Shown here piece by piece: positions 14,226 through 22,852 of a stretch of 38,367 nucleotides of DNA. The notes beneath the pieces were generated by a model that was not told where the DNA came from, did not search any database, and worked only from the letters and a program-made list of their open reading frames with translations. Made by a program: the position numbers and the translations under genes. This DNA comes from an uncultured Bacilli bacterium (GTDB lineage: Bacteria > Bacillota_I > Bacilli_A > RF39 > UBA660), in the NCBI GenBank assembly GCA_947629255.1, contig CANRDF010000011.1:1-38367 (forward strand). Direction: 5' to 3'. Numbering within the stretch: position 1 is the first letter of the stretch; each line of letters begins with the position of its first letter.

Positions 14226-15146
14226 TTATTCCTCCTCCTTATTTTCATACATAGAATCAATTAAGTGATATAAATCATTTTCCAATGTATCATCATTCTC
14301 TATTTTTTCTTCTTCTGTTTTTTCTTGATATTCATCTAAAACATCCATACTTAGCTTTTCTTCTAATTCTGGATCATTTTGAATTACAACATCATCATCT
14401 ATATGATCAAATAATTCTTTTTCTTCTGGTTCTTTTTCTATTTCTTTTTCATCTGGTACATCAATGGTATCAAAAGACGATCCTTCTAAAAGTTCATCAA
14501 TGCTTTTCTCTTTTGGCTTTTCTTTAACACTCTTTTCTTCTTTTTCTTGAACCACTTCTAACTGCCTTGTTTGCATTAATGTTCTTTCAATATCATCTTC
14601 TAAAGTACCAAATGCTTTTTTCCTTACATCGTCTACATCAAATGTCTTTTTTTCTTCTTTTTTTACAATGATATCTTCTTTTTTATAATTCTTATCTAGA
14701 ACTCCATACACTGGTGATATGACTGGTGACGGTTTAAACTTTCTTGATTCAATTCCTGTTGATTTTGAATCATATGCTCTTCCTTTAATTTCTTCTGCTT
14801 TATTCTTTTTTAGTTTCGGTTTTTCAGAATCAAACAGATTAAATCCCATTGTCTTTTTTGGTGGTTCTTCAACTGGTTTAGGTTCGGGCTCTAATTCATA
14901 AGTATGTTTCATCTCTTCAAATTCTTGGTCATCAAACATTGGGAAATCAAATGTTTTCTCGGCCTTGAATAAATCTCTATCACCTGTTAAATCTTCATCC
15001 ATACTACTTTCAAAGACATTTTTCTTTCTTTCTACTTTTTTCTCTTCGACAACGGGAGGAGATGCTTTTTTTGGTGGTTCCTCAATTGGAACTTCCACTT
15101 CTTCTTCCTCAAACAATACTGATTTTAACTTATTTAACAATCCCAT
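14226..15146 (-). CDS. Acidic disordered protein with N-terminal amphipathic helix
   Basis: About 306 aa, not recognised. It starts MGLLNKLKSVLFEEEE: an amphipathic helix followed by an acidic run, very like the membrane-targeting N-terminus of SepF, but the globular SepF domain is absent. The remainder is mostly charged and low complexity (Pro/Lys/Glu), with a possible short helical segment VRKKAFGTLEDDIERTLMQT near 180-200 and a Glu-rich C-terminus. Start set at ATG 15146 with SD GAGG six bases before, rather than the ORF-track GTG 15158 which overlaps the SD. In operon with a lipoprotein upstream and YtxG/YtxH downstream, suggesting a role at the membrane. Confidence 0.7.
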   Translation of the reverse strand: MGLLNKLKSVLFEEEEVEVPIEEPPKKASPPVVEEKKVERKKNVFESSMDEDLTGDRDLFKAEKTFDFPMFDDQEFEEMKHTYELEPEPKPVEEPPKKTMGFNLFDSEKPKLKKNKAEEIKGRAYDSKSTGIESRKFKPSPVISPVYGVLDKNYKKEDIIVKKEEKKTFDVDDVRKKAFGTLEDDIERTLMQTRQLEVVQEKEEKSVKEKPKEKSIDELLEGSSFDTIDVPDEKEIEKEPEEKELFDHIDDDVVIQNDPELEEKLSMDVLDEYQEKTEEEKIENDDTLENDLYHLIDSMYENKEEE

Positions 15147-15167
15147 GATTATCCTCACTCTCTTATG

Positions 15168-15812
15168 CTAACGAATAAAGTCTGGATCAACATTATTATC
15201 CTCTTCTTCGTAAGTTCCATATTCTTCTACAATTTGTAAATACCCACTTTCTGTATCAGCACTTTCAAAGATGTTATGCTCTACTTCATTCGCTTCTAAC
15301 ATATTCTCGCCCATCAAGCTTGTTAATACTTCATCTTGATAAGTAATAGAAGAAAGAATGGACATTGAATACGCAATCGCACTTTCAATATCTTCATTTT
15401 CTACTATCACTTCTATTTTAGCATAATTATACATGATTTCAACAAAATATTTTTCATTTTCTGTTTTTTTTATCTCAATATAGCCAAAACGATTCTCTTT
15501 TTCTAACTTTTTAGAATAAAAGACATCTTTCTTTTCTTCATATTTTTTTTGAATTCGATTATAATAACTCACCCTATCAACATACATATAATAAAGATCA
15601 TCTTTGACACTTAATATTTCATTACTTCCTTCATGATTTATAAGTTTGATTCCCTTTGGCAAATAGAATTTATAACCAGCTCGATAAGTATTTGCAATAT
15701 CAGCTGGAGAATTCATTGTCATCGATAAGATGTTCTCATAGCTATCATTTTCAATACTCGAACATCCACATGTTAAAAACAGGATTAAAAAGAATAAAAA
15801 AACTTTTTTCAT
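15168..15812 (-). CDS. Putative lipoprotein
   Basis: About 214 aa. Signal peptide MKKVFLFFLILFLTCGCSS with a lipobox-like LTCGC, so lipid attachment at the second Cys is likely, though Cys at -2 is unusual. The mature part (YKFYLPKGIKLINHE, then alternating beta strands, ending in an acidic tail EEEDNNVDPD) matches no family I recognise. Start moved to ATG 15812: the ORF-track GTG overlaps the SD GGTGAT. First gene of the operon running to 13400. Confidence 0.75.
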   Translation of the reverse strand: MKKVFLFFLILFLTCGCSSIENDSYENILSMTMNSPADIANTYRAGYKFYLPKGIKLINHEGSNEILSVKDDLYYMYVDRVSYYNRIQKKYEEKKDVFYSKKLEKENRFGYIEIKKTENEKYFVEIMYNYAKIEVIVENEDIESAIAYSMSILSSITYQDEVLTSLMGENMLEANEVEHNIFESADTESGYLQIVEEYGTYEEEDNNVDPDFIR

Positions 15813-15904
15813 CAATATCACCTATTCACATCAATAGTATATCAAAAAATTAAAAGATTGGAAAGAAGAAAAAAGATGCCTTAATTCGTGTTTAAAGGTT
15901 TGTC

Positions 15905-16534
15905 TTATTTTTTTACTGCTTTTACATAATTGATTTTATAACCTAAGTTCATAAATTTTTCTTCATATTCTGTTTTAATATTTGGAATATCACTACTAGC
16001 AAGATCTAAAGTTACTTTCTCTAAAGTATAGCCATGTTTACTGAAGTTTTCTAAACTATAAGCAAATAAACCAATATTGTCTGTCTTTTGAATGATTATC
16101 TTTTCCTCTTTAAAAATTTGGTCATATTCATTTAAAAGATCAGGACTTGTAAGTCTTCTTTTGGCATGTCTGCTCTTTGGCCATGGGTCCGAAAAGTTTA
16201 AATAAAGAGTTTCGATCTCATGATCAAAAACTTCATGAATGATAAAAGCATTAAAGCAAATAAATTTTAAATTTGGAATACTTTTATCTTCTAGTTTTTG
16301 AATGGCTCTTACTAATACACTTTCTTGGTATTCCATTCCAATAAAGTTGATATCTGGATGTTCTTGGGCCATATTTATTAAAAACTGTCCTTTTCCACAT
16401 CCTACTTCTAAATGAATCGGAGCAATACCAGAAAAAACTTTATCCCAACTACCTTTCTTCTCACAAGGCTTATCGATATAATAAGGACTTGAATTTAAAA
16501 TTTCTTTCGCATTTTTTACATTTCTTAAACGCAT
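15905..16534 (-). CDS. trmB: tRNA (guanine-46-N7)-methyltransferase TrmB
   Basis: 209-aa SAM-dependent methyltransferase that makes m7G46 in the tRNA variable loop. SAM-binding LEVGCGKGQFLINMA near 43, FIGMEYQESVLVRA near 65, and the TrmB signature LNFSDPWPKSRHAKRRL near 118-135 are all intact. Length is typical. ATG 16534 is preferred over the ORF-track GTG three codons earlier. Single gene, divergent from the small coiled-coil gene at 16588. Confidence 0.95.
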   Translation of the reverse strand: MRLRNVKNAKEILNSSPYYIDKPCEKKGSWDKVFSGIAPIHLEVGCGKGQFLINMAQEHPDINFIGMEYQESVLVRAIQKLEDKSIPNLKFICFNAFIIHEVFDHEIETLYLNFSDPWPKSRHAKRRLTSPDLLNEYDQIFKEEKIIIQKTDNIGLFAYSLENFSKHGYTLEKVTLDLASSDIPNIKTEYEEKFMNLGYKINYVKAVKK

Positions 16535-16587
16535 TTTTATCACTTCTTTCTAGGTATTTACATATATTTATTTTAGAGGAGGACTTT

Positions 16588-16914
16588 ATGAAAAAAGAAC
16601 GTAATTCATTTTTTGAAAGTTCTAGTTATAATATGAATGCAATGGGAACCAATTTTAATACAATGAATCCAAATGCTTTCACTAATATGGGCTCTAACTT
16701 TTATGCAAATCAAAATATTCCGATGCCTTTACCTGTCATGCCAAATATGAATCAAGGAATGGGTATGAATGACACTTTTAATGAGCTTGAAAGTAGAATA
16801 GCAAAATTAGAAAGAAATATCAATCGTTTAGATGCAAGAATTAGTAAATTGGAAGGAAATAATTTCTATTCTAATACAACATACGAAAATGATGGCACGA
16901 TGTATATGGTATAA
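16588..16914 (+). CDS. Small Asn/Met-rich protein with C-terminal coiled coil
   Basis: 108 aa. Residues 1-60 are low complexity, rich in Asn, Met and Pro (NMNAMGTNFNTMNPNAFTNM). Residues ~65-90 form a heptad coiled coil (ELESRIAKLERNINRLDARI). The true start is ATG 16588 behind SD GAGGAGGA; the ORF-track start at 16489 runs through the divergent trmB gene. Similar short coiled-coil proteins are widespread in spore-forming Firmicutes without known function. Followed by a terminator. Confidence 0.75.
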   Translation: MKKERNSFFESSSYNMNAMGTNFNTMNPNAFTNMGSNFYANQNIPMPLPVMPNMNQGMGMNDTFNELESRIAKLERNINRLDARISKLEGNNFYSNTTYENDGTMYMV

Positions 16915-16936
16915 ACAGTAATTTTTACTGTTTTTT
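16913..16936. terminator. Terminator between convergent genes
   Basis: AAACAGTAA-TTT-TTACTGTTT stem followed by TTTTTT on the plus strand, overlapping the plus-strand stop codon. The minus-strand side has only a short T-run, so it works best for the plus-strand gene. Confidence 0.8.
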
Positions 16937-18616
16937 AATGGTCACATATTTTTGATTTTTAGAATTTACAAATTCTTGGGTTCTTTTTAACATTCCATGT
17001 TCAATTAGAGGATTAAGATAATTTTTATTTAGATTCTTAATACTATTGAGATTTAGGTATTCAATTATTTCTTTAGATGATTTTGGAGTTAAACAATAAA
17101 GTAAAATTTTTCTTTGTACATTCATTTTAGGTGTTACTTGCATTTGTGAAATTGTTTTCCAAATTTGTGGGGTGTTTTCTAAAATTTGTGGGGTGTTTTC
17201 TAAAATTTCTGGGGTGTTTTTCAAAACTTCTGGGGTGTTTTCTAAAATTTCTGGGGTGTTTTTCAAAACTTCTGGGGTGTTTTTCAAAACTTCTGGGGTG
17301 TTTTTCAAAACTTCTGGGGTGTTTTTTGAAATTTCTGGGGTGTTTTCTAAAATTTGTGAATCAATTTGTTTGGACATACCATTTCGAAAAACCACTTTAA
17401 AACAATTCCTCAATTCATAAAATTCAGGTTCTGGAAGTCCCATTTTTTTCATTTCTCTTTTCATAGTAGGAATACCAGAATGTCTATTTTCTATTAGAGA
17501 GTCAACATTTTCCAAAAGATTTATTATAGTAGGATTTCTAGATTCCATCATGATATCTGTTCCTAATTGTCCAATTTTATTTGCTCCAAATAAAGATCCA
17601 GGGCTAATGATTTCTATACGGTCATGATACATATATACTTGAATATAAGCTCTTTCCGTTAAACAACTGTAATCCCTGTGGATTAAGGCGTTGACAACTG
17701 CTTCTCTTAAAGCTGCAATTGGATACTCCGGTATATCTACCCTTGTACCATCTTCTCGAATAATGACTTTCACTCGCATGTTTTTTTGTAAAAACTCTAA
17801 AGTTTGATATAACATATCTTCTAGAGTTCCTTCTACTCTTTTATTATCATCAAACCGTTGTCCTAACTCTCCTGTTTCTCCTAACTCCGTTCCTGGTACA
17901 GAAACACACGCTACAAAAAGTTGAGGATAAAATGATTGAGCATAATCACAAAAAACTAAAGTTCCTGCAAGAGTTGGATAAGCAATTTTATCTTGATTAT
18001 CAATAATTCCACTAATTTTTAATATTTTTTCTTCAGAAGAACCAGCAAAATTTGGCTTATTCTTTTTAAGTCTTTCTAAATAAGCTGCTAATTTCTTTTG
18101 GTTTAAATCTTCTAAAGTAGCTCTTCTATTTGGTCTTAAATCATCTTCAATATGTTTTTGATAACTTTGTAAAGCATAAATCTCATAATCGGTCATAAGT
18201 TCATCTCTATCACCAATTCGAATATAAGAACCCGCTTTTAATCCTTTTGGTTTATAATAACATGGTTTTTGATTTTGTGATATTTCATATATTTTTACTG
18301 CTACAATCATTTTACCTTCATATTCTAAAGGTAAAATATCGACTCTTGCAGAAGGCTCCATTGAATCGGAACATAAAGATGAAATTTGTTTTTGTAAGTC
18401 TTTTACATCGTAGACTCCTTCTGTCTCAAAATCTTTTTCTTCACTAAAACCAAACAAAATGATTCCACCATATTTATTAGAAAAACTTGAAATTGTATCA
18501 TAGCATTTTTTTGGAAATCCATGAAAAGCTGACTTTGCTTCTAATTGTTCTGTTTCTGTTTTATATTTTTTTAATGATTCAATCGCATCTAATACTTCTT
18601 GTTTCAAAATAATCAT
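16925..18616 (-). CDS. AlbA_2 / HATPase_c_4 DNA-binding ATPase-like protein
   Basis: 563 aa, of the family often labelled 'RecG-like' or transcriptional regulator. N-terminal AlbA_2 (Schlafen-like) domain: EQLEAKSAFHGFPKK near 22, then NKYGGIILFGFSEEKDF and YIRIGDRDELMTDYEI. Middle GHKL/HATPase_c_4 region: LREAVVNALIHRDYS near 300 and IEIISPGSLFG near 330. Residues ~410-475 are nine copies of a seven-residue repeat (V/I-L-K/E-N-T-P-E/Q), then a C-terminal winged-helix-like domain (KSSKEIIEYLNLNSIKNLNK). Function in the family is unclear; roles in regulation or phage defence have been proposed for relatives. The ATG is nearly on top of the SD GAAGGGA; a TTG three codons later (18607) has better spacing. 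Confidence 0.82.
   Translation of the reverse strand: MIILKQEVLDAIESLKKYKTETEQLEAKSAFHGFPKKCYDTISSFSNKYGGIILFGFSEEKDFETEGVYDVKDLQKQISSLCSDSMEPSARVDILPLEYEGKMIVAVKIYEISQNQKPCYYKPKGLKAGSYIRIGDRDELMTDYEIYALQSYQKHIEDDLRPNRRATLEDLNQKKLAAYLERLKKNKPNFAGSSEEKILKISGIIDNQDKIAYPTLAGTLVFCDYAQSFYPQLFVACVSVPGTELGETGELGQRFDDNKRVEGTLEDMLYQTLEFLQKNMRVKVIIREDGTRVDIPEYPIAALREAVVNALIHRDYSCLTERAYIQVYMYHDRIEIISPGSLFGANKIGQLGTDIMMESRNPTIINLLENVDSLIENRHSGIPTMKREMKKMGLPEPEFYELRNCFKVVFRNGMSKQIDSQILENTPEISKNTPEVLKNTPEVLKNTPEVLKNTPEILENTPEVLKNTPEILENTPQILENTPQIWKTISQMQVTPKMNVQRKILLYCLTPKSSKEIIEYLNLNSIKNLNKNYLNPLIEHGMLKRTQEFVNSKNQKYVTIKKQ
17162..17355. repeat. 21-bp minisatellite encoding NTPE heptapeptide linker
   Basis: Nine tandem 21-bp units of the type TTYTGGGGTGTTTTYNAAA inside the ATPase-like gene. 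Units differ by a few bases in two main types (encoding VLKNTPE and ILENTPE). Unit length is a multiple of three, so gain or loss of copies keeps the reading frame and only changes linker length. Confidence 0.92.
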
Positions 18617-18630
18617 TCCCTTCTAAAAAT

Positions 18631-18659
18631 ATTATATCAGGGAACGTTGCAATTGTCTA
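18631..18659 (-). promoter_or_regulatory. Promoter of the AlbA_2/HATPase gene
   Basis: Minus strand TAGACA (18654-18659), 17-bp spacer, TATAAT (18631-18636) with extended -10 TGa. The start near 18624 gives a leader of under 20 nt. It lies in the gap after the MurJ stop codon. Confidence 0.75.
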
Positions 18660-18671
18660 GTTTCTTCCACT

Positions 18672-20321
18672 TTAATTTCTGTTCCATTTTCCAAAAGTTA
18701 CTTTTTTTAAAATGCGATTTATATATTCTTTTCCAAATACTTGATCTAAGATTCCTCTTTTGTATGCAACAAAGATATAAACAAAGGCTCCAATGATAGC
18801 AATCACTGCAACATAGCAAATACATGAAAATCTTCTTGCAACATTAAATGGAATAAGCCATTTACAAAGTAAAACAACTCCAACCATCACAAGAGTCGGT
18901 ATACATATATTTCCTAACATTTTAAATGTTTCTTTATATTTTAACTGATGTTCTTTTCTTAAAATAATTAAAGTAGAAATTGCTGAAACAGAATAACCCA
19001 AAATACTTGCTAAAACAGCACCGATGAAAGGAGCGAACCCTAGACTATGACAAAGAAGCATTAAAGGAACATCTAAAATCGCATTTGTAGCATAACCAAG
19101 AATCGTTGTTAAATAGACAGCTTTAAATTTATTTAAACTTTGTAATGTCGAAGAAGTAATCATATAGAGATTAAAGAATAAAGACATGAAAATATAAACA
19201 GATAAGACTAGAGTTCCTAAATCCAAAACATCTGTTCCATAGAAGATACTCCATATAGGTCTTGCTAGTAAAGAAATTCCTAAAACCATCGGAATACAAG
19301 TTACAAAGACAATTTGCATTGCTTTATTAAAACGTTCTTCGACAATATCCCATTTCTTTAAGGTAAATGCTTCGACAATATTTGGAATTAGACTAACAGA
19401 TAACCCCATGGCAATTGCATTTACGACCATACTAATTTTTCCAGCCCAAGTGGTTACCGAACTTGCAATAAACTCCGCGGTTGCACCATCAAATCCTAGA
19501 AATTCCATCGTTCTTAAAATAAGAACCATATCTACAAAATTATAGATGGATACTGAAACATCAATGATAATAAATGGAATCGCATACCTAGCGATTTTCT
19601 TTAAAATTTCTCGGTTTGTAATCTCATCTTTTTTTGCAGAACCATCCATGCCTAATTCTTTTTTATGTTTTCTCATTTTCGTTAAAATATAGATAATCGC
19701 GGCAAGACCACCTGCGAATGCACCAAAAACAGCAATTCCTACAGATGTCGTTAAAGATAAATGAAAAACTTTTAGACCTAAAAAGCTTCCAATTAAAATC
19801 ACGGCAATTCTAACAGCCTGTTCAATCACTTGACTCATACTGGAAACATTAATGATATTGTGACCTTGCAAGTAGCCTTTCGAAACACTTAAGAAAGGAA
19901 TCACTAAAACGGCAAAGGAAACACAGCGAATAACAAATGTCACATCTTCTATCGTATTTCCCCCACTTAAGTTTCCAATAATTAAAGTCGCGAATGGTTT
20001 GGCAAAGAGAAATAAAAGAAGAAAAGCTACGATGGAAATGACATTAATAATTTTCTTTCCAACTTTGTAAGCCCTTACTTTGGCATCAATCATCCCAAGT
20101 GTATTATATTCTTTGATAATTTTCGAAATCGCCACAGGAAGTCCTGCTGAAGAAATATCTAAAAAAATGACATAAATGGTATAAGCATATGCATATAAAT
20201 CTCCCCCTTGAGCTCCTACCATCGCATAAAAAGGGATGACATAAAGCATTCCTAAAATCTTTGTAATAAATATTGCTACTGTGGCAATGACAGTTCCTTC
20301 AACAAAAGAACTTTTCTTCAT
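18672..20321 (-). CDS. murJ: MurJ/YtgP-type lipid II flippase (MOP/MVF family)
   Basis: 549-aa polytopic membrane protein, 14 predicted helices. N-terminus KKSSFVEGTVIATVAIFITKILGMLYVIPFYAMVG closely follows the Bacillus YtgP pattern, as do DISSAGLPVAISKIIKEYN near 57 and SVSKGYLQGH near 145. YtgP/MurJ flips lipid II for peptidoglycan synthesis; the paralogue SpoVB acts in the spore cortex and cannot be fully excluded. It follows the Cse60-like gene by 12 bases and likely shares its transcript. Together with the SEDS polymerase at 11.8 kb it supplies wall precursors. No terminator is seen after it. Confidence 0.85.
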   Translation of the reverse strand: MKKSSFVEGTVIATVAIFITKILGMLYVIPFYAMVGAQGGDLYAYAYTIYVIFLDISSAGLPVAISKIIKEYNTLGMIDAKVRAYKVGKKIINVISIVAFLLLFLFAKPFATLIIGNLSGGNTIEDVTFVIRCVSFAVLVIPFLSVSKGYLQGHNIINVSSMSQVIEQAVRIAVILIGSFLGLKVFHLSLTTSVGIAVFGAFAGGLAAIIYILTKMRKHKKELGMDGSAKKDEITNREILKKIARYAIPFIIIDVSVSIYNFVDMVLILRTMEFLGFDGATAEFIASSVTTWAGKISMVVNAIAMGLSVSLIPNIVEAFTLKKWDIVEERFNKAMQIVFVTCIPMVLGISLLARPIWSIFYGTDVLDLGTLVLSVYIFMSLFFNLYMITSSTLQSLNKFKAVYLTTILGYATNAILDVPLMLLCHSLGFAPFIGAVLASILGYSVSAISTLIILRKEHQLKYKETFKMLGNICIPTLVMVGVVLLCKWLIPFNVARRFSCICYVAVIAIIGAFVYIFVAYKRGILDQVFGKEYINRILKKVTFGKWNRN

Positions 20322-20333
20322 ATAATCACTCTT

Positions 20334-20513
20334 TCATTCACTATAAAGAATCAGTGCTGAAAAGCAATAAATCTGGTCTTCCCCTTGAATCCCTATAGCA
20401 ACCTCATATTTAATATCTATTATATCACCAACTATCGTACTTAGAAAAGCATTTATTTTGACTTCCAATTCTTTTTCACTATTTTCATCAAAACATTTGA
20501 CTTTCATTTCCAT
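20334..20513 (-). CDS. Cse60-like sporulation protein
   Basis: 59-60 aa. VKCFDENSEKELEVKINAFL then GDIIDIKYEVAI and the end QIYCFSALILYSE match the short Cse60 family, a sigma-E-controlled protein of unknown activity in Bacillus. The second ATG (20513) fits the SD AGAGGAG best. Directly upstream of the MurJ gene. Together with the CotY/CotZ-like protein it points to a sporulating ancestry. No clear sigma-E promoter was found. Confidence 0.72.
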   Translation of the reverse strand: MEMKVKCFDENSEKELEVKINAFLSTIVGDIIDIKYEVAIGIQGEDQIYCFSALILYSE

Positions 20514-20556
20514 CATGTCTCCTCTCTTTCATTAAAACAAATTTTCTAGAAAAAGA

Positions 20557-20585
20557 TTGTCGAAAGATGGAAAAATTGATACAAT
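20557..20585 (+). promoter_or_regulatory. Promoter of the InlB-repeat protein gene
   Basis: TTGTCG (20557-20562), 17-bp spacer, extended -10 TGaTACAAT (20577-20585). The start near 20592 would coincide with the SD GGTGAT. The -35 overlaps a TTGTCGAAA copy, the complement of the TTCGACAA element seen near the Rpn genes. Confidence 0.68.
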
Positions 20586-20601
20586 ATTTTTGGTGATACA
20601 A

Positions 20602-20907
20602 ATGAAATCAAAATGGACCATAGGAATTATAGTTTTTTTAAGCATACTTTTAATCATAGGTATGGTTATTTATTTTAAATTGGATGTTTACTATGTTACT
20701 TTTGCTGTAGATGGAGCTTCCTATAAAGAATTAGATGTTCGAAAGAATACTAAAATTTCTGATATTCCAAAACCAGAAAAAGAAGGTTATGTTTTTATTG
20801 GTTGGTATGATGAAGAAGGAAATTTACTTGATTCTTCAACAGTTATTCAGAAAAATATTGTGTATTATGCTCGATGGGGTGAAATTGTAATTGAAGAAGA
20901 ATCTTAA
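20602..20907 (+). CDS. Small membrane protein with one InlB B-repeat
   Basis: About 101 aa. Membrane helix WTIGIIVFLSILLIIGMVIYF, then one InlB B-repeat/Listeria-Bacteroides repeat: YVTFAVDG...ISDIPKPEKEGYVFIGWYDEEGNLLDS...YYARW. The repeat is an extracellular beta-grasp module usually found in long surface proteins; a single copy on a lone helix is a minimal form. ATG 20602 with SD GGTGAT replaces the ORF-track start at 20557, which lies in the promoter. Divergent from the Cse60-MurJ operon. Confidence 0.8.
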   Translation: MKSKWTIGIIVFLSILLIIGMVIYFKLDVYYVTFAVDGASYKELDVRKNTKISDIPKPEKEGYVFIGWYDEEGNLLDSSTVIQKNIVYYARWGEIVIEEES

Positions 20908-20923
20908 AACTAATGATTCATAT

Positions 20924-20952
20924 AAAAAGAAAAGCCGCCGACAGCTTTTTTT
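20924..20952. terminator. Terminator between convergent genes
   Basis: AAAAGC-CGCCGACA-GCTTTT with T-runs on both strands, between the InlB-repeat gene and the minus-strand 585-aa gene. Confidence 0.7.
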
Positions 20953-22708
20953 ATATTTCATTTTTATGATTTTTCTTTTTTAAAACTAGGATATCTTCTT
21001 CTTTCAATGTTTCTAAAATGCAATCTTCATAAATTTTTAAAGCTAGCTTTTCTTCTTCATTATGATAAGTCATATTCTTTAGATCTTCTAACATAAATTC
21101 TTTATAAGACTCATAATATTCTTCTTTCATTGGAATACTCACATTCATAATTTTCATTTCATCATGTTCCATGAGAATATCTAATAATCCTCCTTCTATA
21201 AAGATTAAATAGAAATAGCATCTTTGAAAAAATTGCTTTTGATCTTCCTCTTGGATATTTTTGATTACATTTTGTAATTTAAAAAGAAAGATTTGAATCA
21301 CTCCAGTAAATACTCCTCTTAATTCCTCTTCTTCCATAAATTCTTTCATATCATCATAATATTCTTGTAATTCTATGTAATTTTCAGATGTTTTATATTG
21401 AGAATCAAATAAGCAATCTAAGAGAAATTGAACATTTCCCATTAAACCATTTAAAATTTCGGCAGCTTCTTCTTCTGTGATTTCTTCTACAATTTCTTCT
21501 TGCTTTTTTTGTAAAGTTATATTGTAATGATAAAGTAGATAGAAAATACGAATCTTGAAAAAATCTTCAATGATAGGATAATAGTCCGTATCATTTCGAT
21601 TCATTAATGCTTTGGTATATTGAATGATTTTAAAAGGAATAGGATAAGTGTCTTCTTCTTCATAACATAAATTCAAGTAATTTTCAAACTCTTCAATATC
21701 CGAAATAGAATCTAAAATATCACTTTCTTCTTTCTTTAAAGCATAGTATTCTGCGAGAACGACTTTATCATTTGCATTTTCCATTTTTCTTTCTAAAACA
21801 GAAAATAATTTTCTAGAAATCCCCATTAATTTTTCATAGGCTAATTCATAGGCAATTAATTCTTCTTCGCTTGCTGTAATAAGATCTCCTTCTATATTTT
21901 CATCATTTTTGGGTTCCTGTAAATCATCAATGTCATCTAAATCTTCATTTTCTATTTCTTGATATAACGATAAATCTTTTGATTTTGTCTTTAAATAATG
22001 ATTTAATTTTAAGATACTTCCAATCGTAAAAGAATTTTCTTTTTTAAGTAAAAAATAACTATTTTGAATTTGTAATAATAAATTGAGATGATATTTAGAG
22101 GGTACGACATTTAAAATTGCATCTAAATAATTTTCCCAAGCTTTTTTATCTTCGGAAATTAAATAGTCTAAAGTAACATTATAAATTTCTTGATTTAAAA
22201 GATTCATTAAAAATTTCATATCTTCTATTTTAAAATTTTGTTCGTCTCCTAGAAGATAAAAGTCTTCTATCTCCAGTGACTTTTGTAGTTCAGTACAAAG
22301 TAAATGTTCAAACGCGACAAAAGTGTGCCCTTTTTTCACAAGTTTAGCAAAGTATGGATTTCCCATAATTTTTTCCATCGTTTTATATTCAATTGTAGAA
22401 TGTTCTTGCAATGATAAAAATTGAATTCGTTCAAAAAGTTTATAATAAATTCTTAAAAGAACTGGACTTTTTCCACTTTCTATTACTGTATGTAAAAAGA
22501 TAAAATTTTGAGGTAAATTTTCTTTTTCTATTATTTGATCATATATTTGAATGCATTCTTTCACTGAAAAAGATTCTAAAATCTCTTTTTCTTTTTGAAA
22601 AAATTCTTCTAACAACGTATCTAAGTTTTCAGAAGGTTTTTGTTTCATTTGTTTATATATATGATACATATGGGTTTCTAATTTTGTAAGTTCTTCTAAG
22701 TCTTTCAT
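20951..22708 (-). CDS. 585-aa helical protein of unknown function
   Basis: Not recognised. It is cytoplasmic (no signal peptide or membrane helix), almost wholly helical and rich in Glu/Lys/Leu/Tyr/Asn, with an acidic stretch in the middle (ENEDLDDIDDLQEPKNDEN). Start at ATG 22708 with SD AAAGAGGGAG; the ORF-track extension MKKIALLFLFFV... lies in the promoter and would give a false signal peptide. It has its own near-consensus promoter and is divergent from the sortase fusion. In composition it resembles the unknown protein at 30995-32602; whether they are related needs a profile comparison. Confidence 0.7.
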   Translation of the reverse strand: MKDLEELTKLETHMYHIYKQMKQKPSENLDTLLEEFFQKEKEILESFSVKECIQIYDQIIEKENLPQNFIFLHTVIESGKSPVLLRIYYKLFERIQFLSLQEHSTIEYKTMEKIMGNPYFAKLVKKGHTFVAFEHLLCTELQKSLEIEDFYLLGDEQNFKIEDMKFLMNLLNQEIYNVTLDYLISEDKKAWENYLDAILNVVPSKYHLNLLLQIQNSYFLLKKENSFTIGSILKLNHYLKTKSKDLSLYQEIENEDLDDIDDLQEPKNDENIEGDLITASEEELIAYELAYEKLMGISRKLFSVLERKMENANDKVVLAEYYALKKEESDILDSISDIEEFENYLNLCYEEEDTYPIPFKIIQYTKALMNRNDTDYYPIIEDFFKIRIFYLLYHYNITLQKKQEEIVEEITEEEAAEILNGLMGNVQFLLDCLFDSQYKTSENYIELQEYYDDMKEFMEEEELRGVFTGVIQIFLFKLQNVIKNIQEEDQKQFFQRCYFYLIFIEGGLLDILMEHDEMKIMNVSIPMKEEYYESYKEFMLEDLKNMTYHNEEEKLALKIYEDCILETLKEEDILVLKKKNHKNEI

Positions 22709-22732
22709 AACAAACTCCCTCTTTCCATTCCT

Positions 22733-22761
22733 ATTATAATCGAAAGTGAATTTTCTGTAAA
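22733..22761 (-). promoter_or_regulatory. Near-consensus sigma-A promoter of the 585-aa gene
   Basis: Minus strand TTTACA (22756-22761), exact 17-bp spacer, TATAAT (22733-22738). The predicted start near 22726 leaves ~18 nt to the ATG at 22708, just enough for the SD. Confidence 0.82.
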
Positions 22762-22852
22762 CGAAAAAAAGAAAAAGAAGTGCAATTTTTTTCAATAATT
22801 TGTGAAAAATATGATATGATAATAATAAGAATAGAATTGGTGGTGTTAAACA

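Noticed and set aside
17162-17355. Possible CRISPR array
   Set aside because: Units are contiguous 21-mers with no unique spacers, and they are in frame within a coding sequence.
17131-17420. Plus-strand ORFs of 82-89 aa with regular GCF/GVF repeats
   Set aside because: They are antisense shadows of the NTPE-encoding minisatellite in the AlbA_2/HATPase gene; they have no SD and their periodicity follows from the 21-bp repeat.
20709-22795. N-terminal signal peptide on the 614-aa ORF
   Set aside because: The hydrophobic MKKIALLFLFF extension lies over a near-consensus promoter; the ATG at 22708 has a strong SD.
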